Origin: Acholeplasmataceae bacterium | GTDB lineage: Bacteria; Bacillota_I; Bacilli_A; Acholeplasmatales; Acholeplasmataceae | Assembly: GCA_021736335.1 (NCBI GenBank) | Contig: JAIPGC010000005.1 | Span: 1 to 44,108, forward strand | Length of the DNA: 44,108 nucleotides | Direction of reading: 5' to 3' | Part shown: positions 17,187-26,220 of the stretch, in pieces | Numbering within the stretch: position 1 is the stretch's first letter | Layout of the letters: each line of letters starts with the position of its first letter | Made by a program: the position numbers and the translations under genes | The notes under the pieces: model-generated | The model's input: the letters and a program-made list of their open reading frames with translations, nothing else | The model's database searches: none | What the model was told of the DNA's origin: nothing

Positions 17187-19160
17187 ATGGATCAAATTAA
17201 ATTAGATCAGTTTTTAAATTATAAATTTATTTCTGGACTCTCATCAAATCCAAGCAAAACTCACATGGCTTTTCTAGTAGCTCGAGCAGATATGAAGAAA
17301 AATGATTATCTTTATGATCTTTATGTAAGTGATGGACTGAAACATAAAAAACTAACGTCACTAAAAAATAAAGGAAGTTTTTTATGGGAATCTGATCATA
17401 CATTATTATTTCCTCTTGCAAAAAATAAAGCAGGAGAAAAGAAACAAAAAGATAAATATGTAGAGTATTATCGATATAATCTAGATACAAAAGTTTTAGA
17501 AAAAGCTTATGTTTTTCCTTTTTTAGCATCCATTGTAAAAGTGCTTAATGATCAAAAACTATTATTGACAGCAAATCTAACAAGAGAACAGCACCATTTA
17601 TACTTGGATTCTCTAGAAGATCGAAAAGTATTTTTAGAGCAAGAAAAGAAAACATCACTGTATGAAGATATCAATGAAATTCCATTTTATTTTAATGGCT
17701 CTGGATTCATAGCTAATTTAAGAAAACAACTATTTATCTATGATATAGCTCATCAAAGCGTATCAAATCTTGTTGATACGGATTTTAATGTCGGACAAGT
17801 TATCGTCTCAGATGACTTAAATTCCATTTATTATACTGGTAAACAAATGACTGGTGTCAAGCAATTGACAACTGATATTTACAGATATGATATTCATCTT
17901 AATCAAACTGAAACACTATATCATGAAGATGAATATGCTATTTCAAATATTCACTTAATTCAAAATCAGCTTATAGCAATAGCAACTGACATGAAAAATT
18001 ATGGATTAAATCAAAATGATGACTTCTTCATATTGAAAAACAAAAAACTAGAATTACTCAAAAAATATGGTCAAAGTGTAGAAAATTCACTTGGAACAGA
18101 CTGTAAGTTAGGTGTTAGTCCAAAAAACATAGTCATTGGAAATCAATTATACTTCGTTGCAACCATAGATGATCACACTGAACTTCACTCAATTAATCTT
18201 CATGGTGTGAGCCAACCAGAATACATATTCAATGGCAGTATAGATGGTGTCACTTTAGTTGATGATAAAGTATATATCATCGGATTATATAAACAAAAGC
18301 TTCAAGAAATCTATCATCTTGATTTATTACATCATGAGCAAAAATGCGTAACAAGTTTCAATCAAAAGAGTTTAAAAAATCTTTATGTTGCAAAACCTAA
18401 GGAAATCATAGTTGACCTTAGAACACATCAGGTCAAAGGTTGGGTATTATATCCTAAAGACTTTAATCCCAATCATTCGTATCCAGCGATATTAGATATT
18501 CATGGTGGACCCAAAACGATTTATGGTAAAGTGTTTTTCCATGAAATGCAATATTGGGCTAATGAAGGTTATATCGTGTACTTTGCAAATCCTCGTGGAA
18601 GTGATGGCAAAGGTGATGAGTTTTCTGACATCAGAGGTAAATATGGAACCATTGATTATCACGATTTAATGGCTTTTACTGATAAAGTTCTTAAGAAAGT
18701 GCCATCGATAGATAAACAAAGAATGTTTGTTACCGGAGGATCTTATGGTGGCTTTATGACGAATTGGATTGTAGGTCAAACCAATAGGTTTAAGGCAGCT
18801 GCAACACAAAGAAGCATTTCCAATTGGTTATCATTTCATGGGACATCAGATATTGGGTTTTACTTTTCGCAAGACCAAACTGCAGGTCATCCAATAGAAG
18901 ATACAGTTAAATTGTGGAATCAGTCACCTATGAAATATGCACACAATATCAAGACACCATTATTGTTTATTCATTCAGATATGGATTACCGCTGTCCTGT
19001 TGAGCAAGCAATGCAACTTTATACAGTTGTAAAGCAGAATGGCATTATGTCTAAATTGGTCTGGTTTAAAGGTGAAACACATGAATTATCAAGAAGTGGC
19101 AAACCAGAAGCAAGAATAAAACGTCTAGACGAAATTACAAAATGGTTTAAGCAATTCTAG
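17187..19160 (+). CDS. S9 family (prolyl oligopeptidase-like) serine peptidase
   Basis: 657 residues without a signal peptide, hence cytoplasmic. The first ~400 residues look like a degenerate beta-propeller that gates substrate entry. The C-terminal alpha/beta hydrolase domain starts near ILDIHGGPKT. The catalytic triad is readable: Ser519 in GGSYGG, Asp600 in MDYRCP and His632 in GETHEL. This arrangement matches the acylaminoacyl-peptidase/dipeptidyl-peptidase branch that cleaves short peptides. It probably works downstream of peptide uptake with the M29 enzyme. The ribosome site is weak (AAAGTTGG). A small hairpin without a long T tract (19168-19184) follows. Confidence 0.92.
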   Translation: MDQIKLDQFLNYKFISGLSSNPSKTHMAFLVARADMKKNDYLYDLYVSDGLKHKKLTSLKNKGSFLWESDHTLLFPLAKNKAGEKKQKDKYVEYYRYNLDTKVLEKAYVFPFLASIVKVLNDQKLLLTANLTREQHHLYLDSLEDRKVFLEQEKKTSLYEDINEIPFYFNGSGFIANLRKQLFIYDIAHQSVSNLVDTDFNVGQVIVSDDLNSIYYTGKQMTGVKQLTTDIYRYDIHLNQTETLYHEDEYAISNIHLIQNQLIAIATDMKNYGLNQNDDFFILKNKKLELLKKYGQSVENSLGTDCKLGVSPKNIVIGNQLYFVATIDDHTELHSINLHGVSQPEYIFNGSIDGVTLVDDKVYIIGLYKQKLQEIYHLDLLHHEQKCVTSFNQKSLKNLYVAKPKEIIVDLRTHQVKGWVLYPKDFNPNHSYPAILDIHGGPKTIYGKVFFHEMQYWANEGYIVYFANPRGSDGKGDEFSDIRGKYGTIDYHDLMAFTDKVLKKVPSIDKQRMFVTGGSYGGFMTNWIVGQTNRFKAAATQRSISNWLSFHGTSDIGFYFSQDQTAGHPIEDTVKLWNQSPMKYAHNIKTPLLFIHSDMDYRCPVEQAMQLYTVVKQNGIMSKLVWFKGETHELSRSGKPEARIKRLDEITKWFKQF

Positions 19161-19284
19161 ATTTAAGTGCTATCTTTGATAGCATATGAGTTGGTTTTTA
19201 GATTATGTGAATTATTGAAAAAATATATAAATTCCTAAAAAATATGATACAATATTCTCAAATGACGTAAAGGGGGTTTGACAC

Positions 19285-19881
19285 ATGTGGTGGGATAGTT
19301 TAAGTACGTTCCAACAAGTAATGTTTGTATTGGCAGTATCAGGAAGCGCTGTGATGCTTATTTTCATTTTGCTGATGGTGATTGGATTTGATCAATCGGA
19401 TTTTGATGGAGTCGATGGCATTGATGGTGTGGATATGCAATACGATTCAATCAATGATGAACCGCTTAGTTCAATTGGTGGATTAAGAATTCTATCAGTT
19501 CGAGGTGTTCTAGCATTCATCAGCATTGGTGGCTGGGCAGCATTTATTTTTGCTGATGTAGTCCCAATCTGGGCAGCATCGCTTATAGCTTTTGGTTTTG
19601 GATTGCTAGCTGCGTATTTAGTAGCTTTAGCATTTAGAGCCATCTTTAAACTTGAATCTTCGGGTAATTTAGATTATGCGAATTCAATTGGTAAAATTGG
19701 AACTGTCTATATGCGTGTTCCAAAGAATAAAACTGGTAAAGGAAAAATTTCATTGATTATTCAAGAGCGTTTAGTAGAAGCTGATGCTGTTACCGATGAA
19801 GATCATGATTTATTACCAAAAACAGAAGTAGAAGTAACAGGTGTCATAGATACTACAATATTAGTCGTAAAATCAAAATAA
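19285..19881 (+). CDS. NfeD-like membrane protein, partner of flotillin
   Basis: 198 residues. One helix near the N-terminus (about 10-33) is followed by an acidic Asp/Gly loop rich in FDGVDG repeats, then two more helices (about 75-115), and a C-terminal beta-rich domain (IGKIGTVYMRVP onward) that fits the NfeD OB fold. Such proteins occur next to flotillins (YuaF-YuaG in Bacillus) and are thought to act in membrane microdomain organisation. The gene is 17 bases ahead of the flotillin gene. The ribosome site is an unusually G-rich AAAGGGGG, and an extended -10 (TGa-TACAAT near 19245) lies upstream. Confidence 0.82.
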   Translation: MWWDSLSTFQQVMFVLAVSGSAVMLIFILLMVIGFDQSDFDGVDGIDGVDMQYDSINDEPLSSIGGLRILSVRGVLAFISIGGWAAFIFADVVPIWAASLIAFGFGLLAAYLVALAFRAIFKLESSGNLDYANSIGKIGTVYMRVPKNKTGKGKISLIIQERLVEADAVTDEDHDLLPKTEVEVTGVIDTTILVVKSK

Positions 19882-19898
19882 CATAAGGAGAAAAAGTT

Positions 19899-21347
19899 AT
19901 GAAATTTATTATTTTTGCAACATTAGCACAAATTATCGGACCAGTAGTAACTGTTTTAATTGTATTATTTTCATTATTAGCATTCGTTGTCGTTAGAATC
20001 AGAAAATGTCCATCCGACAAGATTTTGGTTGTCTATGGTAAAGTTGGTAATAACACAGATGGTACCAGTAAATCATCGCTTTGTATGCATGGGGGAACTA
20101 AATTCATTATTCCATTTATTCAAGCATATCAATTCCTTGATTTGACACCTATGTCCATTCAAGTTGACCTAACCAATGCACTTTCTAAGCAAAACATTCG
20201 TATTGATGTTCCTTCAAGATTTACTGTTGGTATATCAACAGAAACAGGAGTCATGCAAAATGCAGCTGAAAGACTTCTAGGATTAAAAATGAATGAGATT
20301 CAAGAATTGGCTAAAGATATCATATTTGGACAATTACGTTTAGTCATTGCAACCATGGATATTGAAGAAATCAACACTGATAGAGATAAATTCTTAGAAG
20401 CTGTTTCAGGAAATGTTGAAACTGAATTGAAGAAAATTGGATTAAGATTGATTAACGTTAACGTTACAGACATCAATGATGAGTCTGGATATATTGCAGC
20501 ACTTGGTAAAGAAGCTGCAGCTAAAGCAATCAATGATGCTAAGAAAACTGTTGCTGAAAAAAATAGAGATGGTTCTATTGGTGAAGCAAATGCTGTTCGT
20601 GACCAAAGAATTCAAGTTGCTGAAGCAAATTCAAAAGCTATCGAAGGTGAAAATAAATCACTTGGAGATATATCTAAAACAAATGCATTACGTCGTGAAA
20701 TTGAAGCTGAATCATTAAGAAGAGCTATGGTAGCTGAAAAAGTTGCAGCTGCTAAAGCATTAGAAGATTCATACTTAGCAGAACAAAATGCAGAATTAGC
20801 ACGTGCTGCTCGTGAAAAAGCAACACAAGAAGCAGACATTCTTGTTAAGGTTGAAATCGATAAGCAAAGAGTTGTCATCAACGCAGAAGCAATTGCTGAA
20901 GAAACAAGAAGAAAAGCTCGTGGTGAAGCTGATGCTATATTCGCTCGTTTAGATGCTCAAGCTCGTGGTAGTCTTGAAATTCTATCCAAACAAGCTGAAG
21001 GGTTTAAACAAATTGTTAATGCTGCAAATGATAATCCTGATGCAGCTGTGAAGATGCTTATTGCAGATAAGCTTGAAAAACTCGTTGGTATTCAAGTTGA
21101 AGCAATCAAGAATCTTAAGTTTGATAAGATCACTGTTTGGGATAGTGGTTCAAAAGATGGTACAACATCAACTGCTAATTTTGCTTCATCATTAATGAAG
21201 TCAATCCCACCAATGAAAGAATTATTTGATATGGCTGGTCTGGAATTACCTAAATATCTAGGCACTGAAAAAGAAATTAAGATAGAAGATGTTAAACCAG
21301 AAGTAACCAAACCAGAAGTTGTAAAAGAAACTCCAAAGACTAAATAA
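19899..21347 (+). CDS. Flotillin-like SPFH domain protein
   Basis: 482 residues. A membrane-inserted N-terminal segment (about 8-30) leads into an SPFH/band 7 domain (about 35-200), then a long alanine- and glutamate-rich coiled coil (about 200-350) with the EA repeats typical of flotillins, and a proline/lysine/glutamate tail (KPEVTKPEVVKE). Flotillins scaffold ordered membrane regions and influence secretion and signalling complexes. Length and order fit the YuaG/FloT type better than FloA, which lacks the tail. It forms an operon with the NfeD-like gene and ends at a strong terminator. Function in a presumably wall-less cell is unknown. Confidence 0.92.
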   Translation: MKFIIFATLAQIIGPVVTVLIVLFSLLAFVVVRIRKCPSDKILVVYGKVGNNTDGTSKSSLCMHGGTKFIIPFIQAYQFLDLTPMSIQVDLTNALSKQNIRIDVPSRFTVGISTETGVMQNAAERLLGLKMNEIQELAKDIIFGQLRLVIATMDIEEINTDRDKFLEAVSGNVETELKKIGLRLINVNVTDINDESGYIAALGKEAAAKAINDAKKTVAEKNRDGSIGEANAVRDQRIQVAEANSKAIEGENKSLGDISKTNALRREIEAESLRRAMVAEKVAAAKALEDSYLAEQNAELARAAREKATQEADILVKVEIDKQRVVINAEAIAEETRRKARGEADAIFARLDAQARGSLEILSKQAEGFKQIVNAANDNPDAAVKMLIADKLEKLVGIQVEAIKNLKFDKITVWDSGSKDGTTSTANFASSLMKSIPPMKELFDMAGLELPKYLGTEKEIKIEDVKPEVTKPEVVKETPKTK

Positions 21348-21352
21348 TTAAG

Positions 21353-21380
21353 TACCCCTACAACGTAGGGGTATTTTTTT
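21353..21380 (+). terminator. Terminator after the flotillin gene
   Basis: TACCCCTAC pairs perfectly with GTAGGGGTA around AAC and is followed by seven T. Confidence 0.9.
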
Positions 21381-21381
21381 A

Positions 21382-21416
21382 TAAAAAAATAGCAGAAACT
21401 ATTGGTCTCTGCTATT
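21382..21416 (-). terminator. Terminator of the DUF2202 gene
   Basis: AATAGCAGA pairs with TCTGCTATT across an eleven-base loop. On the minus strand a T tract follows, so this ends the DUF2202 transcript. Confidence 0.75.
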
Positions 21417-21429
21417 TAATACTGTTTTT

Positions 21430-22062
21430 CTAGTTAACACATGATCCTTGGTTAGATTGAGTTTGACCTCTACTTCCACCATTTCCAGAACCTTTTTTGA
21501 ATTGATTTTTAAACATGTTACCTAAATCATATCCTGCACCAAAGAGTCTATCTTTTGAGAATGCTTTTAAATGATTTTGTGATGCTGCTTGTAAATATTC
21601 AAATACTGTTTGTACATCCTCTGGTAGATCTACTTGATTTAAGAATGTTTCATATAAAGCTATGTTGAATGTTTCTGCTTCAACACCAGTTGCAAGAGCA
21701 CTTGAAATCGAATCTGGTAATACAACATTAAGTGCTGCATCATTGACTGGTACTTCAATACCGTATGTTTCGAATAATGGCAACAATAAATCAATGTGAG
21801 TTTGTTCTGCTAAAACTATTTTTGAAAACGGTCTAATGTTTCCATATTCAGCAATGATAGCTTGATATGTTGCTTGTGCTAAATATTCATCTTCCAAAGC
21901 ATATGTTAACATTTCTTCTAATGTGTAAATACCATCATCTGATAATGCAATTACTTCATTATTTTGTGTATACTCAGATGCTGCACTGACACCAATTCCA
22001 ATAAAGATAAAACTTCCAATAACTAAACCTGTGAAAATAAATAACATTAATTTCTTATTCAT
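21430..22062 (-). CDS. Secreted DUF2202 (ferritin-like) protein
   Basis: 210 residues. A signal peptide (MNKK, then a hydrophobic stretch ending GIGVSA) predicts export. The mature part matches DUF2202, a ferritin-like helical domain: the EEMLTYALEDEYLAQATY and LAEQTHIDLLLPLFE helices carry the acidic and histidine residues expected for a di-metal site, as does the later AETFNIALYE helix. The tail is rich in Gly, Ser, Asn and Gln and contains one cysteine three residues from the end. The longer frame starting at 22089 is rejected because GGAGG lies just ahead of the ATG at 22062. Enzymatic role is not established for the family. Confidence 0.78.
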   Translation of the reverse strand: MNKKLMLFIFTGLVIGSFIFIGIGVSAASEYTQNNEVIALSDDGIYTLEEMLTYALEDEYLAQATYQAIIAEYGNIRPFSKIVLAEQTHIDLLLPLFETYGIEVPVNDAALNVVLPDSISSALATGVEAETFNIALYETFLNQVDLPEDVQTVFEYLQAASQNHLKAFSKDRLFGAGYDLGNMFKNQFKKGSGNGGSRGQTQSNQGSCVN

Positions 22063-22179
22063 TTGAATGCCTCCTATTTTTGACTTCATTTAACATACAG
22101 TTGGGTTATACTATTTATTGGTAGATGATTGGAAAATGTGAAATATATACCATTTTAACCAATAGAAGTGTGTCATTGT

Positions 22180-22207
22180 TTGTATGTTATATGTAAAAAG
22201 ATATAAT
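22180..22207 (+). promoter_or_regulatory. Promoter of the subtilase/lipoprotein operon
   Basis: TTGTAT (22180-22185) and TATAAT (22202-22207) are 16 bases apart, directly ahead of AGGGGTAGAGG and the start at 22224. The shared divergent region also contains distant inverted TATTGGT and ACCAATA copies that could be an operator, which is speculative. Confidence 0.6.
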
Positions 22208-22223
22208 AGGGGTAGAGGATCAT

Positions 22224-24737
22224 ATGAAAATAAGAAAAATAAAATATATCTTAATCGCATTCATCTTATCATTTAGCTTCTTTTTTGTTGCTCAAATACA
22301 AACATATGCAAAAACAGAAAGTGATTCTTTTTATGCTGAACTATTGTATCAAGTGACAGATGAAACCGAGGCATATCGTCTAGCATCTGAATATCAAGTT
22401 GATTTGATTGACTTATCATCTTATGGTATAGCTACATATAGTATTTCTGAAAGCTCTAAATATATTGAAATGGAAGCCGATGGTTTTGTTCCCAATTCAT
22501 CATATGAGGCTTCAGATCTTTCAGTTGTACTTGGTGGACATACTCCTAGTCCAATCTATCAATATGCCCTAGAAATGATGAATATTCAAGAAGCATGGCT
22601 TTTTACAGAAGGTAGTCCTGATGTCACAATAGCAATCATCGATTCAGGGATAGATATTAATCATGAAGAGTTCATTGGCAGATTATCAAATATCTCTTAT
22701 AATTCAAGAACAGAACAAGTTGGATTAAGTTATGTTATTGATACAAATGGACACGGTACATCAGTTGCTGGTGTTATCGGTGCACTGAGTGACAACAGTA
22801 AAGGTATCATGGGTATTGTACAAGAAAGCGAGCTACTCATTATTAAGGCTAACAATGAAGATGATCCATCAACATTAGAAGAAGATGAATCAAAATCATT
22901 TAGTGAATCAGCAATTATTGAAGGTATCTATTATGCTGCAGATCATGGAGCAGATGTGATTAATATGAGTTTAGGTGGCACATATGCAAATCCTTTAACG
23001 CGCAATGCCATTGAATATGCTAGAGATTTAGGTGTCATTTTAGTAGCTGCAGCAGGAAATGATGGAACAGATGAACTTATCTATCCAGCATCATTTGATG
23101 ATGTTATTTCTGTTTCTGCAGTAGATGAAGATGCACTGATTGCATCCTACTCTAATTATGGATCTAAAATTGATATAGCAGCACCTGGTACTGCTATTGC
23201 TACATCTTTGATTAATAATACTTATGGTTATGCATCTGGAACATCTTTAGCTGCTCCTCAAGTCACAGGTATTGTCGCATTGCTCATCTCTCAATTTCCA
23301 AACGAGTCAAGAACTCAACTGATTGAACGTATTCTATTAGGAGCTGTTGATTATGGAGATGTAGGCAGAGATGATTATTATGGTATCGGCATCATCAACG
23401 CTGAAGATTCCATGAATGTCGTTCAATATTTAGTATCTGTTCAATTTGAAACATTTGGTGGGACCTTAATTGATTCAATAGAAGTTTATAGTGGTCATAC
23501 AATTGATGTCACAGCACCTGAAAAGATTGGACATACATTTTCAGGGTGGTACAGGGATGCATTATTTCAAATGCCTTTTGTCATGGGTGTTGATCTCATT
23601 ACCACGAATTCAACCTTATATGCTAAGTTCGTTCCATTATCATATACGATCACATTCATTACTGAAGGCAGTCCATGTGATAGCATAGAAGTCGATTATG
23701 GACAAACTTTTTTGCTACCAGACACAATTTTATTAGGTTACACATTCAATGGTTGGTTTATTGATAGTGATTATACGATCCCATACACTGGTAGTCCAGT
23801 TACAGGTAATTTGATGTTATATGCTTCATTTAGTATTTTGCTACACCAGGTTACTGCCTATGTTAATGGTGATGAATATGCTTCAATTCAAGTTCAAGAT
23901 GGCAATATTTTTAGTTTAGATGATCCTCATATCGAAAATCAACGATTCTTGGGATGGTTCATTGATGCTGATTTTTTAACACCTTATGTTTTCGGAATTG
24001 TTCAAGATGATTTGAATCTTTACGCTAAGTTTGATGATCAACAGATTCAGGTTTTGTTTTATGATAGTGATCTTATCACAATTTACCAAGAAAGCTATGT
24101 GTTTACTGGAGAAGGAGTTATTGCTCCTGATGCCCCTAATAAACCATCAACACCTTCATTTGATTTCATATTTACTGGTTGGAGTGAGTCTTATGATAGT
24201 GTGACATATGAATTAGATATTTATCCTTTATATGAGAAAATATATAAACCAGAATCTATTGTTTTGTTGCCAGGTATAGATACGATATCTATAGGAGAGT
24301 TGTGGATTGATCAAGAGACTTCACTTAATGATGATTTACTTGATCTAGAAATTCGGTCTGAACTTGATGTTGAGACTGTTGGGACTTATTTCATATATTA
24401 TGATATTTATGATGAAGACACTTTAATTGACACAAGAATTAGAGTGGTTCATGTCATAGCATCTTTAGTTCACATCGAAATCACATTGAATCCAGATATT
24501 ACAACCATCTATGTAGGAGATACTTATATTGATCAAGGAGCAAGCTCAAATATAGGTGAAATTGAAACAACTGGTTCTGTTGATACTCAAAATTCTGGAA
24601 CTTATGTAATCACATATCGTGTGACATTTGAAAATCAAATCGCAACAAAAAACAAATATGTTTACGTACTTTTAGCAGTTGAGGATGACAGTATCGTTGA
24701 TACTTATTACATGAAGGAAGAAGGTATCAACATATGA
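22224..24737 (+). CDS. Secreted subtilisin-like protease with InlB-type and Ig-like repeats
   Basis: 837 residues. A signal peptide (hydrophobic stretch to about 28, then TYAK) predicts export. The S8 catalytic domain spans about 115-400: Asp140 in IDSGID, His177 in GHGTSVAG, oxyanion Asn279 in AAGNDG, and Ser341 in GTSLAAP. Three to four InlB_B/Listeria-Bacteroides-type repeats follow (about 409-670), each ending in W(Y/F) with an LYAKF or LYASF strand. Two bacterial Ig-like segments (about 675-830) complete it. No LPXTG, transmembrane or lipid anchor is seen. Its TGA overlaps the ATG of an Ig-like lipoprotein gene, so the two products probably act together at the cell surface. Confidence 0.92.
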   Translation: MKIRKIKYILIAFILSFSFFFVAQIQTYAKTESDSFYAELLYQVTDETEAYRLASEYQVDLIDLSSYGIATYSISESSKYIEMEADGFVPNSSYEASDLSVVLGGHTPSPIYQYALEMMNIQEAWLFTEGSPDVTIAIIDSGIDINHEEFIGRLSNISYNSRTEQVGLSYVIDTNGHGTSVAGVIGALSDNSKGIMGIVQESELLIIKANNEDDPSTLEEDESKSFSESAIIEGIYYAADHGADVINMSLGGTYANPLTRNAIEYARDLGVILVAAAGNDGTDELIYPASFDDVISVSAVDEDALIASYSNYGSKIDIAAPGTAIATSLINNTYGYASGTSLAAPQVTGIVALLISQFPNESRTQLIERILLGAVDYGDVGRDDYYGIGIINAEDSMNVVQYLVSVQFETFGGTLIDSIEVYSGHTIDVTAPEKIGHTFSGWYRDALFQMPFVMGVDLITTNSTLYAKFVPLSYTITFITEGSPCDSIEVDYGQTFLLPDTILLGYTFNGWFIDSDYTIPYTGSPVTGNLMLYASFSILLHQVTAYVNGDEYASIQVQDGNIFSLDDPHIENQRFLGWFIDADFLTPYVFGIVQDDLNLYAKFDDQQIQVLFYDSDLITIYQESYVFTGEGVIAPDAPNKPSTPSFDFIFTGWSESYDSVTYELDIYPLYEKIYKPESIVLLPGIDTISIGELWIDQETSLNDDLLDLEIRSELDVETVGTYFIYYDIYDEDTLIDTRIRVVHVIASLVHIEITLNPDITTIYVGDTYIDQGASSNIGEIETTGSVDTQNSGTYVITYRVTFENQIATKNKYVYVLLAVEDDSIVDTYYMKEEGINI

Positions 24738-25264
24738 AAAAGATAGTTTTCTTACTTGTGATGATACTTATCCTGACGCTTACAGCTTGTATAGAACAAT
24801 CAGCAGATAAGCTCATTATTGGATTAAATCCCGGAATTGACACAATAGAAGTAGGGGATAATTATACCGATGCAGGTGCTCATGCAAATTACGTTTATAG
24901 AACTTTAGAGCCCATTATCTTATCTTCAGATGTCAATCCAAATGAAATTGGTGTTTATACAATAGTGTATCAAATTAGTTATCTTGATTATACAAAAACA
25001 ATCACCAGAATAGTGACTGTGGTCGATGAAACACCTCCTATCTTAGCACTTAATCCAGGTGTTGATACAATCATCAAAGGTCAAGAGTGGATTGATTCAG
25101 GTGTAGATGTAGAAGATAATTCAAATCAAAATGTCAGTATAGAGATTCTAGGTGATGTCAATATCAACACACCAGGTGAATATATGATAACTTATATAGC
25201 AACCGATGAGAATGGAAACACCTCAAGTATTATGAGATATGTTACAGTTTTGGAAGTAGAATAA
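24734..25264 (+). CDS. Lipoprotein with two Ig-like (DUF5011-type) domains
   Basis: 176 residues. The lipobox LTAC places a lipidated cysteine at residue 19, so the protein would be tethered to the outer face of the membrane. Two Ig-like repeats follow; each opens with a near-identical strand (GLNPGIDTIEVGD, then ALNPGVDTIIKGQ) and ends in YTIVYQ or YMITYIA, the pattern of DUF5011/HYR-like domains. The protease upstream carries the same strand (LLPGIDTISIGE). The four-base overlap implies coupled translation. I infer an anchoring, docking or inhibitory partner for the subtilase. No catalytic residues are seen. Confidence 0.82.
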   Translation: MKKIVFLLVMILILTLTACIEQSADKLIIGLNPGIDTIEVGDNYTDAGAHANYVYRTLEPIILSSDVNPNEIGVYTIVYQISYLDYTKTITRIVTVVDETPPILALNPGVDTIIKGQEWIDSGVDVEDNSNQNVSIEILGDVNINTPGEYMITYIATDENGNTSSIMRYVTVLEVE

Positions 25265-25290
25265 AAAAACATTCACGCGAATGTTTTTTT
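25264..25290. terminator. Bidirectional terminator
   Basis: AAAAAACATTC pairs with GAATGTTTTTT across ACGC; A and T tracts flank it, so it can end both the lipoprotein transcript and the converging ATPase transcript. Confidence 0.82.
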
Positions 25291-26086
25291 AATATAAATG
25301 TTTGAAAAATGATTTTGGATGATTGAGAAAATCTTTGAGTAGCTGAACAAATTCAATTTCTTCATATTTAACTTTTTTAACACCTTCTGCTGAAAATTCA
25401 TAAATACTAGAATCCTCCATTGCCATCAGCATTGGAGAATGAGTGGAGATGATAAACTGATTGCCATTTTTTATAGCTTCGTGAATCATCGATATTAAAA
25501 TCAATTGACTTTGAAATGATAAGGGAGTTTCAGGTTCATCAAGAAGATAAATTTGATTTTTATGCAATCTAGATTGGAAGAAGGATAAATAGGCTTCACC
25601 ATGAGATGATTTTAATAAATCTCTTTGATAAAGTTGATCAATTTCCCAAATGGTTTTTGAATGAGCAGATCGTGCCAATTGCTTTGATAATATTGATTTG
25701 TCCTTATATTCAAGATCAATTCGCTTTAATTCCTTTTCAGCTTCATTTTTTTCTCTGACTAGAAAGTGAATATATGAGGTAAAATCCTCTGCACTAAAGA
25801 AAAATCCTTTAGGTGAGGTTAACTCATATTTGAGTTGAATGTCTCGACAAGCATTTCTCAATATATTTTTCAATTCATTTTGATAGTTATTCGCCATTTC
25901 AATACGATACAATTTGAGTTTTTCGCTCAGTAATTCCAAAAAAGTTGATTTTCCCGAACCATTGTCCCCAATTAAAATAGTAACAGGAGTGTCAAGAATG
26001 ATTTCTTTCGATAAGAAAAATGGTAGGGTATATGGAAATTCTGTTTGTTTTGAACTGTTGAGACAAATTGATTTGAGATGAATCAT
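25289..26086 (-). CDS. AAA/SMC-like ATPase (ABC-type fold)
   Basis: 265 residues, soluble. It has Walker A GDNGSGKST near residue 41, a coiled helical insert (about 90-150), an ABC-like signature (SSHGEAYLSFF), Walker B YLLDEPETPLS, and a switch histidine in ISTHSPM. This is the compact AAA_15/RecF-like ATPase class rather than a transporter ATPase: no Q-loop spacing for a permease is obvious. Such proteins are seen in anti-phage and DNA-repair contexts, but no toxin or nuclease partner is adjacent. It should not be taken as the missing ATPase of the ABC permease at 42330. GGAGG precedes the ATG. Confidence 0.78.
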   Translation of the reverse strand: MIHLKSICLNSSKQTEFPYTLPFFLSKEIILDTPVTILIGDNGSGKSTFLELLSEKLKLYRIEMANNYQNELKNILRNACRDIQLKYELTSPKGFFFSAEDFTSYIHFLVREKNEAEKELKRIDLEYKDKSILSKQLARSAHSKTIWEIDQLYQRDLLKSSHGEAYLSFFQSRLHKNQIYLLDEPETPLSFQSQLILISMIHEAIKNGNQFIISTHSPMLMAMEDSSIYEFSAEGVKKVKYEEIEFVQLLKDFLNHPKSFFKHLY

Positions 26087-26220
26087 AAGGTACCTCCAGT
26101 TATTTTAATTCTAACATATTATTGTAAAAGACCATCTTATCTTACGATAATAATGCCAATTACTTGTCTTTTTTATAAATTAGAATATAATAAGATTGAA
26201 GAGAGAAAGGGGCTATAAAT

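Noticed and set aside
19240-19284. SigmaW-type promoter ahead of the NfeD/flotillin operon, as in Bacillus
   Set aside because: A CGTA is present at 19266, but no TGAAAC-like -35 box is at the right distance; the TGa-TACAAT extended -10 fits better.
22224-25264. Mycoplasma immunoglobulin-cleaving MIB-MIP system
   Set aside because: The protease is subtilisin-like, but it is followed by an Ig-like lipoprotein, not a MIB-type binding protein, and there is no adjacent repeat cluster of pairs.
25289-26086. Missing ATPase of the ABC permease at 42330
   Set aside because: It is a RecF/SMC-like AAA ATPase with a coiled insert, on the other strand and 16 kb away, not a transporter ATPase.
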